A stretch of 64,000 nucleotides of DNA from Seriola aureovittata (lineage: Eukaryota > Chordata > Actinopteri > Carangiformes > Carangidae): assembly GCF_021018895.1 (NCBI RefSeq), contig NC_079364.1, positions 5,604,401 to 5,668,400 on the forward strand, read 5' to 3'. Every line of letters begins with the position of its first letter. Position 1 is the stretch's first letter. Positions 23,601-38,740 of the stretch are shown piece by piece. The position numbers were made by a program, and so were the translations under genes. The notes beneath the pieces were generated by a model that was given only the letters and a program-made list of their open reading frames with translations, did not search any database and was not told where the DNA came from.

Positions 23601-26600
23601 AGCTTTATCAACTTTACTATTGAACCGTCTGTGCCATGGAGGTTTGTAACAGACATTTCACTTTCAGTTTCAAGTGCTAACGAGGTCAAAATGGGGTCTA
23701 CTCCAATCAGGGTGTTTGGGGACAATCACTGATCACAGGGTCTATTTGAAGCCTTTTATTGATCATGCAGAATCATTTATTTATTTATGTAACTATTCTT
23801 AATCAGTCTCTTTTCATACCTTTGGTCCGCCTGCTTCTCCTTGTGAAGTTCGTTTCAGTAATTTCTCCTCGCATGTTAACCAGCCCAGCTCTTTTCTCAG
23901 CCCTCTGACTGACTGGCATCCTGACTGCTGACAAAGGTGCTCTTCCTCTGGCTGCATGGCTGCCTCCCTCACCTCCATATTTGTCCTTTGCCACGTCTCC
24001 ATAGACGACAGGATTACTCCTGCAATAATGGGCGATAAGAAGATGCTGATATTTTATGGCTAACTTGGAAAACATGAGTTTTAGCCACAGCCACACAAAG
24101 CTGTAGAAAACCTGCTGCTGCTTCCCATCGCTCCTCCTTCCTTCTCTTCGCTCCTTTTTTGGCATCGTGCTGCAGCCGTGGTTAAACTGAATCCTGATTA
24201 CTTTGTAATGTTTCACCACTTTCTACATTATTAGTTGATTGTATATTTTATTATTATTAATATTAAGAATAACACTGGACAGATTCGGATCCTGCTTTAC
24301 ACCTGTTGGACTTCAGTGTTGAGAGATTGAACTTTTGAAACAAATTCTTTGGAACTTGTGTATGTCTCCTCCTCCTCCTCTTCCTCCTCCTCCTCCTCTC
24401 CTCCTCCTCCTCCTCCTCCTCCAGCAGCAGTAACTGTGAGCTGTTGTTTAGACACTGTTAAACAATGTGAGGTACTGTAATCTCTGCTTTAGAGGGAGAG
24501 CTCGATGGTGAACCAGCAGGACTGACCGCAGCGTGTCAGCCGGCTGCGTCTACTGTACATGTGATGGATGATGAGCGGAGTGTGTCTCAGAGCTACGTTA
24601 TCGACCTCACTCCCTTTCCTGTAACCTCAACGCCTCAAATCCACTTCATATGCCACATCGCTGACGATCCTCCCCCCCCCCCCCCTCACTGTGGTGACAG
24701 GCTGGGTCACATTCAGGCCTGTTTACAGCAGGAACGCCGTCTAATGAGTGTTTTTGTGTAAATGATTCAAATGACAGGGTTCCCTCTAACCTTCAAATTT
24801 CATGAAAGTTTGTGGATTCGAGCAAAAGGAGGCACTTTTGAAAATGAATGGCCCTGAAAGTACTTGACCTCCCTCGGGGAACGCTGTGTGGATTCAGCAC
24901 CAATGCTGTTCAGAGATGAATTAGTTTATATTTTCTGATTTGGAAAGATCAGGTTGTGACTATTTTTTTGGTTTTGAGCAGATTTATCAAATAGAGCCAG
25001 ACTCACTGTTCCCTTCTGTTTCCAGTCTTTACGCCGAGCTTCATATTTGCCATAAAGACACGAGAGAGGCGTCAAGTTTCTCATTTTAACTCCCAGTGAG
25101 AAGCCAAATAAGTTGATTCCCCGCAAAAATGTTGAAATGTTGCTTAAGCTTTTGAAATTGTGAAGAACTTTGTGACGTCTGCTCTTGGAAAATATAAAAC
25201 AAATAAACTTACTGCTCCTGCAGCTTATTTCCCATGACAACCACTCCCCATGTGTCGTGTGGAGCCCACGTAATTGCCCTGAGGCATTTACTGAGTCTAA
25301 GCTTATTGAAAACGAGACATTTTGTTACTAAACATAGTCATTACCTTTCATTTGTCCCCTGATGATGAACTTTCCATTACTTCCCACAAAGGGTATTTTT
25401 CACGTGGTGTCTGTTGGACCAGTGACCTTTCACTCTGTCTCAATACCTGAAACCCTCCTGTTACAGCATCAGCTGTCTTCCAACCTCAGACCCAGCCAGT
25501 CTGTCATGTTGTAAGTGTTGTGTCTTAATGGGCACCTGTGTGCCACTTTTTTAAAGAATTATCTGTTCATGAAAATAGATCAAGGCTTCGAATGAAAAGC
25601 AAACATGTTTTTTTTTTTTATGTGTTGAGGAAATAGATCGTAACACCAGAGATGTAGTTGTTAATTAGCAACTTAACTCACGAGACTGTGACAGTTATAC
25701 GTTGTTTTGAAGGTCCCATATTTTCCACTTGTGTGTTTTATTTGAAGTGTTGATCCATGAGAAGATATATTTGCAGTTTTAAGAACCAAAAACCACCTCA
25801 GTGTAGTTTTACATCTCCTCTCTCTGGAGCTCTAGCAACAACAGGTCGGTGAGCCAATCAGAGGAGAGGAGGCTCTGAGTCTCTCTGGCTGAGAGCGGTA
25901 ACTGTTTTGTTGTGACATCACAAAGTTTCAGCTGGTTTTAAGGCTCAGTTTCTGAATACAGGCTGTGGGCATTTCTCTGTGGACTGAGGCTTTGACACTT
26001 TCACAGTATTAATATAGAAGCTAGAGCTGATCTATAATCACACTACACATGGACAGAGACCTTTTTATATGGGACCTTTAAAGCAAAGACTCATCAGTGT
26101 GTCTATATAAACCATCTGATGTCACAGCAAATAGTTATTTATTTAGTAGCAGGAGTTTTTGATGGTAAACCCCAAAGAGTTGGAGACTCGTGCACAGAAA
26201 CACTTGCTGTCTGGGGGTTTTACGTGTCTGACGTAACAAACATCGTCAGACTCTGTGACTTAACTTGGGTTTGCTGACTCTGACTCTGACTCTGACCTTA
26301 TTTGAGATACAGTTAAAATAACACACTGTTATCAGAATAGTTCATTCCAGGTAAACACTGTAAGTGTTGCCATGGTGACAGCGGAGTTTACCTGTGATTG
26401 GCCGGGTTTCCTCCTCACTGCCTCCGGCTGACTGACAGCATGCTGGTGTTTTATTGACTCTGAGCTTCGACACAATGATACGTTGTTTTTTTTTTTTTCT
26501 TCTTCTTCTTCTTACTCTGATGTAACAGACAATCCGCTCTGCTTAGGTCATAGAAACACTGCGTGTGTTTGTGTGTCAGACAGCAGAGATCTGCCGCCTC

Positions 26601-29600
26601 TGCCAAATACACACCTGTTTTGAAGTGAAAGCCGACAAATATCTGAATTACAACAAAAAAAAAACCTCACTTTCTAACGAGGTTTGAACCTTGTTTTTTT
26701 GTCTCAAAGTGAGTGACACTGAGGAATGATGGGAATTTACCCTGAGAAGAGATCAGTGTTGTCACTGGAACAAATGGCACAAATAGCAAAGTGCTGTGGT
26801 TATCAGGTTACATCATTAGCAGGTGAGAGTGAGGTAACGTGTTACTGCTGTGTTGATTTTTATCTCATGATCCAGTTCATGGGGTTTGATATATTTTCTC
26901 ACCTTCACCTGCAGCAGCGTGCGAGTTTAACGTGTGTGTTCTTGTGTGTTTGCATGTTAGAGACTGAAGAAACCGCTTCTCCGAACCTCAGTAACGTTAC
27001 TGTGCTGTCACAGCTAAACGCTGCAGTGCCACTGACATGCTGTTATTATAGTAATAAACCTGGACCAACCTCTCAGCTGAAGTCATTTCTGCCCATTTTC
27101 ATGCTGAAATTGCAGCTGTGTGGCAAAATGTTTTTTTTTTTTTTTTTTCTTCTTCTTTTTTTAGAAAAGTTGTGACGCAAGTGAAGTCAGAGTCTGGAAA
27201 CAAAAATCATCGTACAGTCTGGCTTCCATCCCCGAGTGCTAAGTGATATTTAACAAGTGGAGCATCGATGCAAAAATGACACATAATAAAATTATAATTA
27301 AAGATTCTTTGGTTGATTATCCACAGACATTTTTCAGTGTAGTAAAACATTTCAAAATCCCAAGGAATCAGTCAACGTCGGTGAGCAGCTCGTTTGATCA
27401 ACCTGATGTTGTATAATTAGCAAAGTGAAACCATAACGTCATTAACTTCCAAGAATTTATCTTTGCCATTAGTAAATTACTTCAAAATCAGTATTTTTTT
27501 TTTTTGTGAATCTCTTGTTTTCTTATCTTTCACAAGAGCTCAGATAAATCATAGTTTTCAGAAAAAGTCTAAATTGTGGTATTTTGTTGCTTTCTTTGCT
27601 CTAATCATGAAGGTGAGTGATGAAACGTGACAGAAATAAAACTCCAGGTTGTGCTGTATCATGTGATATTTGCACTGGTGGATCAGTTTTGTGACATGTT
27701 GATGTGCGTATCTGATCGGCTTGTTCAGATGATGCTTTTTCATTTCATCCAAACCCGCTGAAATGAAGAAGAGCTCCAGTTTCAAGCTTTAAATTCGCCC
27801 CAAAGGCGAGAAAACGATTACCTTCCCTTTAATGAAAAACATGACGTTAGAATATCAGGGTTCAGCTTTCTCTCTTCACTGTGACGCTTCACTGTGACAT
27901 GAAAAGCACAGTTTTACCATTTCTCTACTTACATCACTACTGTTTGTTTTGGTTTTTTTTATTTTGCTGGTGGGTGGTGCAGTGTCTTCATATTTTTAAT
28001 CTTCCCTGAAAAGAAGCTGTAGGTGTAAAAAGACCTGAGTCTGTCGGAGCGAGATAATCCACCAGAGTAAACAGAAAGATAATCTCTGTTTTATCTTTAA
28101 TCCATCATACACACACATACACATACACACACACACAAGTGTTTTCAGGTTGCTGCTGCATCAGATTATTCTTCCTCCCCTCACTTCCTGTCTGTCGGCT
28201 GAAACCCACAAGAATAAAATGAGGTACGGTAGAAGTGATACCCGTCACGTTACAAACCTTTCTGTCACATTAGTGTCTTTTTTCTTTTGATGCACCGTTT
28301 TTAGCTGAGCAACAGGAGTTTGTAGGATTTCTCCCTCTCTGCTTTGTGAGGTAAGAGGAGAGAATGGAAACAAGACATTAAAATCAGTTTTCTCATTGGG
28401 AAACAGAAGTAGCTAAGGTTGGCTCACATCAGTTCTTTATGGTGTTAAACAGTCACATCAGTTTAAAACTGCACAGAGGCTTCGTCTCCTCCCTCTCACC
28501 CTCCACTGCAGGACCAGCCCAGTTCCTCCTCCAGCTCTGGCTCTTTGCCTGTAATTTCCTGTTTTTTAAACAGTTTCCACACACTCTTGTGTATTGCTGC
28601 TGCTGCTGCAATGAGTGTTACGTAATACCAGGTCCTCGACATTGTGTTGCCATGAGGAGAACAATGGCACAAGAGTGATGTGTTCAACACTTCAACACAG
28701 CGATACAGTCTGTCCTGAGGTGACTGATATGACCTGTCGGCTCCCTGCAAACAGCTTCCTGTTTGCTTTCATCCACATTTGGAAGCCTGTGATATTTATT
28801 TTGGTCGATTTGATTTAGAGATGAAACAGTTAGTCAATAATTGATTAAATTCTCTGGTTCCAGCTGCTGTTCTGGTTCCAGATGTGAACATCTAATATAA
28901 CTGTTGGTTGAACAAAACATCTTAAAACTCAGCTCTGAGAAACTGATTCCCTCTTCTATTATTTTCTGCCATTTTATAGACAGAACAATGGATGGAATAA
29001 TTGTAAAAATAATCAGCAGATTGATTGATAACCAAAATTATTGTTATTCGCAACCCTAATTTTATCTTTTTAAACGAGCAGGAGAAAACTGGGTCGTTAC
29101 AGCAGGTGGTAATTACCATGGCTCAACAGAAAAAGCACCACCCACAGAGGATCAGACCGGCTCTTAGAGGAATGAGATGAACTTTATTGAACCAAACAGG
29201 GAAATTCAAGCTTGTGCAGCAATTAAAATCATTGAGAGAGGGTGGTGAATATGAGAAGTTACAGCGGGAAGTGTGTATATATATATATATATATATATCT
29301 AAAAACACAACCACGAACACTTAGAAGTCAGTAGAAAAAGCAGAATCTTGTGAGTTAGATCTACATTATTTTGCTGAGAATCTGCCTTTGAAACCCAAGT
29401 GCACTCTGGTTGCTGTGTAAATGTTACCTGCTGGTTGTTGTCTGGGAGGCACCGAGGCCTCCAAGAGGAACAGGCATGACTCACACAGTCTGACAGTCAA
29501 CGGCTGAGAATGAGAGGGAATGAAAGCGGGAATGAAAGGGAGAGGGATCAGTGCTCCATAAAAGCCCCGCAGGAGCCGTCCTGGTCCCACCCCTCCTCCA

Positions 29601-32600
29601 CCGCCTCTCACCTGTGAAACCTGAAGCTGCAAGTTACTCTTCCGGTTTGGATCTCCGTCACACTCCAGGAAAACCTTTGACTCATACATGAGAGCTGAAA
29701 CAGCAGTTTCATCGGTTGACCCCCCCCCCCCCCCCCCCGGATCAGCAGGCCTACCTGCCTCTCTGCCTCTCTCAGAACTGCCCGGGTCTCTGTTATTACA
29801 GCTTTGTGTGCCGGCGCTCAGCTGGTATTTGCACTCGTGACCTCAGCTGAACAGCGGGGACAGTAATGGCCGTGACGCTGCCGGTCAGATGTGACCTGAC
29901 GGGTTAATTGTCCTCAAGTAGGCCTCCAGCACCACAGTGGGTCAAAGGTCACAGCCATTAGTAGTGCTGTGCTTTTACTGACGAGGGAGCGTAATGTCTT
30001 CAACTAAACCTCCTGGAAACTACAGCAAGAGTGAAAATATCAAATTTTCATAAGAATTAAACCATTTTTATCCTGTTTTATAAATGCCGTCTTGTTTATC
30101 TGCAGTTGTTTCTTCATTTTTTTTCCTTTTTTTCTTTCGACAGTCCAGGATCCAAAGATGTTCAATATCATATAAAACTGACAAAAGAAGCAGATGAATG
30201 TTAGACGTTTTAAATTGATAGATGAACCAGTGGTTCTTAATCTTTTTCACTTATGAACCTATAAAATATCTACTTCCAATGTCACAGTTCAACAGAAAAG
30301 TGATTTTTGATCCGTGTGTTATTTGAATAATATTTACAGGTCTATAGAAGTAATAATATAATAATCTTTATTTACATAGCAGCTTAAATACATGAAATGC
30401 CGATCACATGTTTAAGTTTGTCCAGTGAAGACAGGTCGTCTCAGGCTGGAAATCACCAACTTAAACTATTACTCAATCAAATTGTTGTTGAATAATTTTC
30501 TGGCAGTCAGATAATCAGTTATCAGTTCATTTTTAGCCATTAACTAAAAGTCTATCATCAAAAACTTTAGAATGGAAGAAGTTTGCACGTGCAAAGACTG
30601 AATGAGGCAGATAAATGGCTTGTATGAAGACCATGAGCTCGGAGCGACGACACCCCCCACCCCCCCGGGCCGTGTCGCACTGAGCATGCATTTCCCATAG
30701 GGACGTGACGGGTACAGTGTCGGCCCAGCTGCTGTCAGCCTGTGTGAGTGTGAGTGCTGAGAGGTCAGTTGGTGCACAGATTCCAGTGTTGCAGCAAAGC
30801 ATGTAATAGGCAACTTGGCTCTCACTCATCTTTTGTGTTCGCTCCTGTCATTTCTCCTGCTTGTTTTCTTCCACTCCCGCCTCGCAGCTTTGTCCCTGTC
30901 AGACAACACCGTGCTCACGAAATACTGGTTTGGACTGAGATCGTAAGAGAACGCTGCATTGTTGATTTCGATCAATTCACAGTCTCTCCTCCTGGTTGAA
31001 CACACCTAGACTTTAATTAGACGCCAGTCCTGCATCACAATGGAAGAGGGGAGGAGGGTACCTCGACACTGTGCTGCTCCCAGATGAGATAAGAGATAAA
31101 ACATGAAAACTAAATAACATTTCTCTTTAAAAACACCAGACAAGCAAAGCAAAGTGCGATAGTCGATAAATAGAATAAATAATAACTGGAATATGATATA
31201 ATATAATAATGGTTGATTAAAACATGTAATGCACAATTAAATATGTGTAGGCTTTAAATGTAATTCACATAAGAAGTTCATTCAGGTTTAAAGGTCCGAC
31301 TGAGCTGCTCAGTAGCTTTGTGGACCTTGTGCAGATGCTCCTGCCCCCCCCCCCCCCCTACATCGGAAATAAGTACGATAAATGAATTAATAAAATAGGA
31401 ATAATAGATACAGTAAGGTCAGATCTGTGTGTATATACATGTGCGATGCTCTGCAGTATGTGCGCCGGTGAGAGTGTGACTGAGCGGTGTATGGTTTTGA
31501 GTCTCAGTCAGCAGAGGTCGGAGGCACTTGGCGCCGCAGCATTGTGGTCTGATGGCACGAAGAGCTGCCACACTCTCACCGCACACGATGCGCCTCCACA
31601 GCTGTTCTGTAAACACAGCACTTCCTCCTCTTTCATTTTACAGACACACATGGACGCACAGCTGCATTTGTAACACCTTGGACAATACAGAACAGGACTC
31701 CGTTGAAAAGTGCTGACGCTTTGTGTCCCGGTTCTCCCGCTCTCCATCACACTTCAGTCCCTCTGCTGTCTAAAGTTAGCGCCGTGTTTGGCCTTGTAAC
31801 GCCTGCCTTTGTGCCTGTCTCTGTGTTTATGCTCACATGTACATTATTGAGTGCGTATACCAGCGCACCGGGGCTTCTCCCTGGTTCAACATCAACCCTG
31901 CCTCAAGTGGCGGGTGTGGTTCATGCTTTTCCTTCCTTGGTTCAAAGTTTTAAGGCTTGAGGTTCTTCACCTGACGGCTCTACTTGAAAAACTGATCTCC
32001 AACAGAGAGGTAGTGAAATATCTCCGAATGAGGTCAGAGGTGACGTCTTTAAATCACTTCTTTTGTCTGACAGACAACTCAGAGCCAGAAGATATTCAGC
32101 AAATAAGTGAATCAACTACTTAAGTAACTGATCATTATCTACTTCCAGTGACTTTAACACAGCATTTGCTGCAGCTTCATCACTGGAAACAACATAATTG
32201 GTTCCTTTTGCTGGTTAGGGGGAAGTTTTGAGTTTTCCTTAACGACGTATTAACACGCACCATCTAAAGGAGATCTCCATTTTAATGCCACAAAATAAGA
32301 GCAGGAAATGGAGGAACATTATTCTGCAGGGTTTTAAAATTTCACCATCTCTGTCATTTGTGAAACAGCAGCTTGTGTCTTTTTTTTTTTTTTTTTTCCT
32401 GGCAGAGAGGTAATTTCACAACCCAGGATAAAATCAAACTGTGTATTGATAACTGCCTGACTAAGAAAACGTTCAGGCATGTAATTCCTGCTAAGATGAG
32501 GCAAGTTCACGCACTTCATGTGACTAAAATACTGACTTTACAATTTCCATATTCAAAGCATTGCTTTCCAGTACAAGTGTTTCCAGTGACTGTGTTATAG

Positions 32601-35600
32601 TAGTGTATGTAACTACATACGACTTGAAACACAGTGAAATTTAGTCATTTAAATGCTGTATAATCATGATTTCCTTTGGCTGGATGATCAGTTACACTAA
32701 CGGTACAATAGACACAATACAGTACAGTCATCACCTCTTCCTAGCCCTGACTTAACTCTTCTAAACAATGAGTCAATGAAGGGTGTTAGGCCGCTCCCTG
32801 GGAGGGACAGGAGAACAGGACCTCTCAGCGTTACAGTAAAGAGGCTCATGGTCTGTTAGTACAAGCCTCGTATTATCTAGCTGCTTTTAAATATTAACTG
32901 TGGAGGAAGCGGCGTGACTGTAGCTTAGAGTGAAACCTGGGAAAGGGGAAGTATGTAACTGAAATCCAGTCCATGGAGTTTCTTCAACTCCATGGACTAA
33001 ACATTATGAACCCTCCCCCCCGGTGTGTCGTATGTCTTCCTGAGGAGACAGTGAGACTCTTCCTATGAGATAGACCTCTGAACTCAGCACTGCCTTCAGC
33101 TTCCTGTCAGCACACAGCATCTGAGAAGGGATGAGATAATGATTCCCGGTGTTTCCTTGTATGCCTGCACTGTAACAATCCTTGGATTTCTGTGATTTAA
33201 AAAAAAGAAGCAACATTTCAGCTAATAAATAAGATGCATTATTGATCCAGAGACAGAAGGTAAAAGAAACGTCTGGCTAAAGGCCAGTTATGCGCCCTGT
33301 TGGTTTAATCTGCAGAGTGCTAACACGAGCTAAGCTATTGTTTTCTCAATCACAAACATATTTTATTAGCCTTTATTTTATAGTATAATTGCCTAAGAGC
33401 TTGTGAAATCTATTTCTTTGTAACACCCCGCATAAGTCTCAGTCATAAGTCAAGCTTTTTATTTGTATACAACCAGGTTAATAATCAAAACTTCCTCATG
33501 CTGCATACTTTACTTTACTACTTTAACCGTTGGCGATGCTGCTTTGCAGCCATTTCGGCAGCAGTTTGTTGACATTTTTGTTGTTCTTTTTCTTTAGTCG
33601 GGTCAGTTGTTACAAATTCCAGATACATCCTGCTTTTAAGTTCAGCGAGGAGAAGATATTTTAAATGTTGGCAGTATACCCCTGTAGGTATGCTAGCTGC
33701 TAGCTGGAGTGCAGCTATATTAGCATGGCCACATTTCTGCTACTGTGTCGCCGGTGGCGAGTGTTAACTGAAGAAATTGGTAAACTATTTATTCATTTAT
33801 AAATAATTTCAGGGGGAATGTTGGTAATCATCATCATCCAATGTGACAGTGTTTTAACTGCGGCCCTCGGACAATATGTTAAATAATTAGCCATTAACTA
33901 TGAACATTTCTCTATTATTCTTGCGGGCTGGTTAATATAGTAGTAATAGTTTGTTTGTCATATTGTAATTGTAATTTATATTCATATTGAAATTTTTCCA
34001 GATTGCAATCACCACCAGGATGTGAACATTATTGCCACTTGGCTGCTCGTAACATTTGTATTGTAAGACATAGAGGCTACAGTCCTCGCTGCAGATGGCC
34101 GCGGTTAGAGTCCTGCATCGGACAAGCCCGTACCTGCATGTCATTCCCCCTCTCTCTGCCTCCCCATTTCCTGTCTCTCTCTACTGCACTATCAATAAAG
34201 GCACAAAAAGCCCGAAAAAATAAATAAAAAGAAAAAAAAAGAAACATAAAATATATATAAATATAAATATAAAAACATTAAAAAAAAATATTAGAGTATA
34301 TATGTAGAATTATTTTTAAAAATCCCTTCCCCCTGCAATAATATTGTATATTGCGATAATTAGGCTGCGCTGTATTGAGATATTAGATTTTGGATGTCGC
34401 CTAAGCCTGGTATGAAATGGATGTAGCATTAGCCTTTACATAACACTAGGATGCTTATCTTTATTGTGGAGATTCCAGACGGTGCTCTCATATTTGTGGT
34501 TATTTTTGAATTGTATACATGCCTGATTGTGTTAAAATCACAACTTGACATTTCTTTTTGGCTGCTCTCCGACCTTGTTGGAATCCAGTTGTCGACATTC
34601 TAAAATCCCATTCATAGCTGCTGTCCTCGCTGGTTAAGTGGAGGGTGTGACGGTGTTTGTGCTCGCCTGGAAAAGGGTGTGTAGCCCTGATAAAAGAGCC
34701 ATTAGCTAGCAGCCTTTATGGAGCCTTTCACTGCTGCAGTGTGGAGTGAAAGCAGGAGCTTGTTCCTAGGCTGGCAGGCCCAGGCTCTGCTCCGCGGGTC
34801 GGTCACCTTGCCCTCAATAGCAGGCCTGTGTGGAGACCCCATGTCACGACTTCCTGGGAGGGAAGTTGTTTCAGCTGGTGCTGCGCTGGCCTGCGCTCTG
34901 CAGAGTGTGGGTGTCAGTGCATTTTCATGTATTTGTATGAGAACCAAATGTCTTAACACTATAAAAAGGTATGAAAATCCATGAAAATGAGGTTCTATTT
35001 CAGGATTAGTACTCAGGTCTGGTGTTAAAATTTGTTTGTATTTGAGTGTGTGTGTATTTGAGTGTGTGTGTGCATGCGTGCGTGCATAAGGGGGGTCTGT
35101 CTATACGAGGAAAGGAATCTTTTAATCTTTCTCAGGATGTAGTTAACCTTGTTGTTGCTTGACAAAGACCTTAGTTACAGAAGAATGGGAGTGTTTTCTC
35201 AGCAGATGAAAAGAGAGACTGTTTGCCTTTTTCTAAAGGCCATGTTTGACCTCACTGTCTGACCTCACACTGTGAAATTCCTCACAGCCAATGATAAACT
35301 CAAGGTTTTCATAATCGGAGGTGATATTTGATAATAAAGCAGGGCAGACACCGCTGTTTGTTACTGGGGGGGGGAGGTTTGCTTCATGGAATGTAGCCAT
35401 TAATCTTTAATAGAAGAAGACGTGTTACTTTGAGGAAACGGCAGCAGTACGGTCGTTTATTTTACAGTTGATTCAGGCTCAGAGCTTCAGGTGCACATTA
35501 GATTTAAAGACGTCTCTGATCTTTACTCACTAATAAATTCTAATAAGAAAAGGCTCGTGTGAACTTCAAGTCTCTTTTGGAAGAAGTCTCTATTTTCCAC

Positions 35601-38600
35601 TGACCCAGTTATCCAAATCTGTTGTTTAGTGTAATTAGATATAACTACGCCTTGATTAATGGAAAACCAAAACACGCCTCGACATTTTGCCTTTGCAGCA
35701 AAAACAGGCTGATAATAATATAAATGTCATGTTTTGTTCTCACTCTCTTAACAGTGCAACAGATCGTGAACATGCACAGAGGAATCTGTGCGCCGTTTCT
35801 TTTAACGCCTTCGTAGGAAATCAGCAAGTGATGTGGAAGTAGGAGAGTCAGATTGAATTAACCTGAATTAAGCTACAACTTCTCCTCTGAAATGAGCTGA
35901 AGTTTTTATTTTTTTAGGGACAAAGGCGGACTGGTTCTGTCCGTAGTTACTGGGCAGGGAATATAGGAGGCGGTGGAATCCAGTCCACTAGGCCTGTCCC
36001 AGTCGGAGAGCTCAGCGTGTCTCCTGTGTGTCCCAGGGCTGACATGGGCACACAGCAGGAATGTGACTCCACAGTATGACCGAAAAAGAAATGAAATGTC
36101 ACACATGAGGAATGCTGGGAACTCTGCCTTCGAGAGGAGAGGTTACCAAAGGCCAGGTCAGGTGTTTTTGTTGTGTTGAAGCTGCTGAGCTTTGTTGGCA
36201 CAGAATTATTTTTGAGACGTTGTCGTGTCATTTGGATAAACACAGGTTGTACTGTGCAGCACTGAATGCCTTCCATACCTGTGATATAGTTCTGCATGCT
36301 CCATATACACCAGTTTAACCTTTTTACTGTCGGGTTTAAGGAATGATCCTCCTTATTTACTGTTAACTGCAGATGAATCAGTGAATCCATCAGCAGGAAT
36401 TCAAGTGGTTCTAACGTTGACGTTCATGCGTTGCAGCTCACAGCCTCATAAAAGCGAAGAGTCGCCTGTTTTCCTCCATTTTTAGCATCAGTTTGAATCT
36501 TTTAAAGTTTGACTGCAATGACTTAAATCATCATCTCTCTGGTTACTTGTTATATATGTATATTTGTTATGTTTGACATTTTGATAAAGAGTAATTAATG
36601 ACATGATAGAAAACAAGCTGACTCAGCTGCCCGTTGATTTTTTTTTTACATTTACTCACTGACATTTTCTGATTGATGAAAGTGGGAGAGTTAATGTTGC
36701 TGTTCTCAGATCATTAGTGGGACAAGAATTAAAGTAAATTTGACATGAGGATGAAGTCTAAGTCTAAGCTGCTGTTTGTGAGTCTTGGGTGTTGTTTGGT
36801 AGCCATAGCAACTAGCACGCTTATGTTAACGTTTATCATGGTAGCATCAATCTTGCATCTCACAGGTTATTTGGTCATTCTCTTCAAAGATATCCAGCAG
36901 TCTCATTGACATTACGATCCTCTTTTCCAAGAGAGGCATGAGAACAAGAAACAATCACGTCAGCTAAATCTGGAATGACAGAAACACTAGTCTGCTGACA
37001 TTTCATGACCTGATGATCTAAAACGATGAATACACAAATCAGTCATCTCTTGACTTGATCAAAAGAAGTGATTTAGACAGCTTCTTAAACAGGATACTGT
37101 TTAGCTGAAGAGAAATACTCAACCTTTAACATCTTAACCCTTTCCTGCACATGTAACTGAAATCATACCAGTTAAAACAGTGCTTTCAGTTTCATGCAGC
37201 CGAGGCCTCACTGTTTATCTGACTCTACATTCGTGTTCCTGAGTCTTTGTGTAGTAATGTTTAGATTTTATCGTCCCTCTCTCATCAGTAACTGTCAGCT
37301 ATAAGTAGACATTATATTGAACACTGCTTTCTATTTCCAGGAGCCAGAACACCCTTCCTGAAATAAAATCCTTTTGAAGTGCTGTCTTGATTGTCTTGTG
37401 GCTTTATAAAAAAGGTTTCAACAACAGTAATTATCCCTGTGGGGAAACTGGTGTATTTAAGCGTGAATGTATATTTCGGCTTTGTGTTTACTGTGTGTTA
37501 TGTAACGCCTGTCTGCTCTGCTCTCCTCGCAGATGGATGGAGGCCTGTCTGGACGAGGAGTTGCCTCCCACCACAGAGCTGGAGGAGGGGCTGAGGAACG
37601 GCGTCTACCTGGCCAAACTGGGCAACTTCTTCGCCCCGCACACCGTCTCCCTCAAGAAGATCTACGACCGCGAGCAAACGCGTTACAAGGTTCATAGTTT
37701 CATAATTTGAGAGTGCTGCTCAGAGGTTTTTGGGTCTGCCAACCACTTTACAAATGCTTACATTTCTTCTTCAAGTAATATGCTAACTGTAGATAGAATG
37801 GGAAAGGTTGTCAGTAGTGTCGCCTGCAGGGCGTCTGGCGCAGAGAGTGTCCACAGCAGTGCAGACTTAAGCTTTTTCGCATCATGGACCTAAGTGTCTC
37901 TGGTGACCTGACACTGGTGAATGACCAAACCAGTGCATGTTGGGATATTTTGCTCTGGACCACAGTGTTGGACAGTCAGACCAGTAAAGAAATGTATTTA
38001 TTTAGAAATTTAAAACAAGATAAAATCACAATAAAATCTTAATGACATAACAAACACAAGAAGAATCGCTCCTCATTTTATTATATTATATTATATTATA
38101 TTATTATATATAAAAAGGCAAACATCATGAAGAATAGAGCACGAGTGTTCAGACTTTTAAAGGGATAGTTCACTTTAAACTGGAACATGTCCCCTGGTAT
38201 TAACATCTTCTCGTCTGAGCCAGCATTTTTTATAGCTGCAACAAAAGCAGGACGTGTCAGTCAAATGCTCTAAAGTGTACACATAAAATAACAAAGTGTT
38301 TTGAGGCCAAAATGGGACTTGGCTCTGGAACCAGACTCTTATTGTTTGGTCATAAAACACAAAGACTTTACCGCCACAGTAAAGTCCGGTGAGTCACAGT
38401 CGGTGTGTATTTCTCTGCTTTGTGCTACAAACTGGCAGAAGCTTTTGGCTGAACTGGGCTTCGTTTTACAGCTCCCGGTGTCAGAGCCACCGAGACCCAA
38501 CTGGAGTCTTTTGAAGGCGGGAGCGAACAACATGTTTGTTGTGTTGCTGACGTTCGGCTTCTCTCTTACAGGCGACAGGTCTCCATTTCAGACACACAGA

Positions 38601-38689
38601 CAATGTCATCCAGTGGCTCAACGCCATGGCAGAGAAGGGACTGCCAAAGGTGAGTGTGGCTCACATTTCATCTGTGTCTCACACAAACA

Positions 38690-38740
<51 letters not shown>

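Larger units (their letters stand above)
19340..37532 (+). other. iqgap1: iqgap1 intron 2 (18.2 kb)
   Basis: By far the longest intron, with donor gtaaga and acceptor ctcctcgcag. It contains no convincing exon. It holds microsatellites (20,646-20,678; 22,477-22,506; 24,366-24,422; 29,275-29,298), C runs (29,720-29,738), MITE copy B (25,709-26,082), a 'ggctgcaac' repeat (28,816-29,060), other repeat pieces (29,170-29,240; 31,100-31,560) and a SINE-like copy (34,040-34,240). A long early intron is a usual place for enhancers, but I see none I can defend. Confidence 0.85.

Noticed and set aside
26726..27175. 149-residue open frame in intron 2
   Set aside because: No homology recognised. It ends in a phenylalanine run from a T tract and has no splice context. 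A chance frame in an 18-kb intron.
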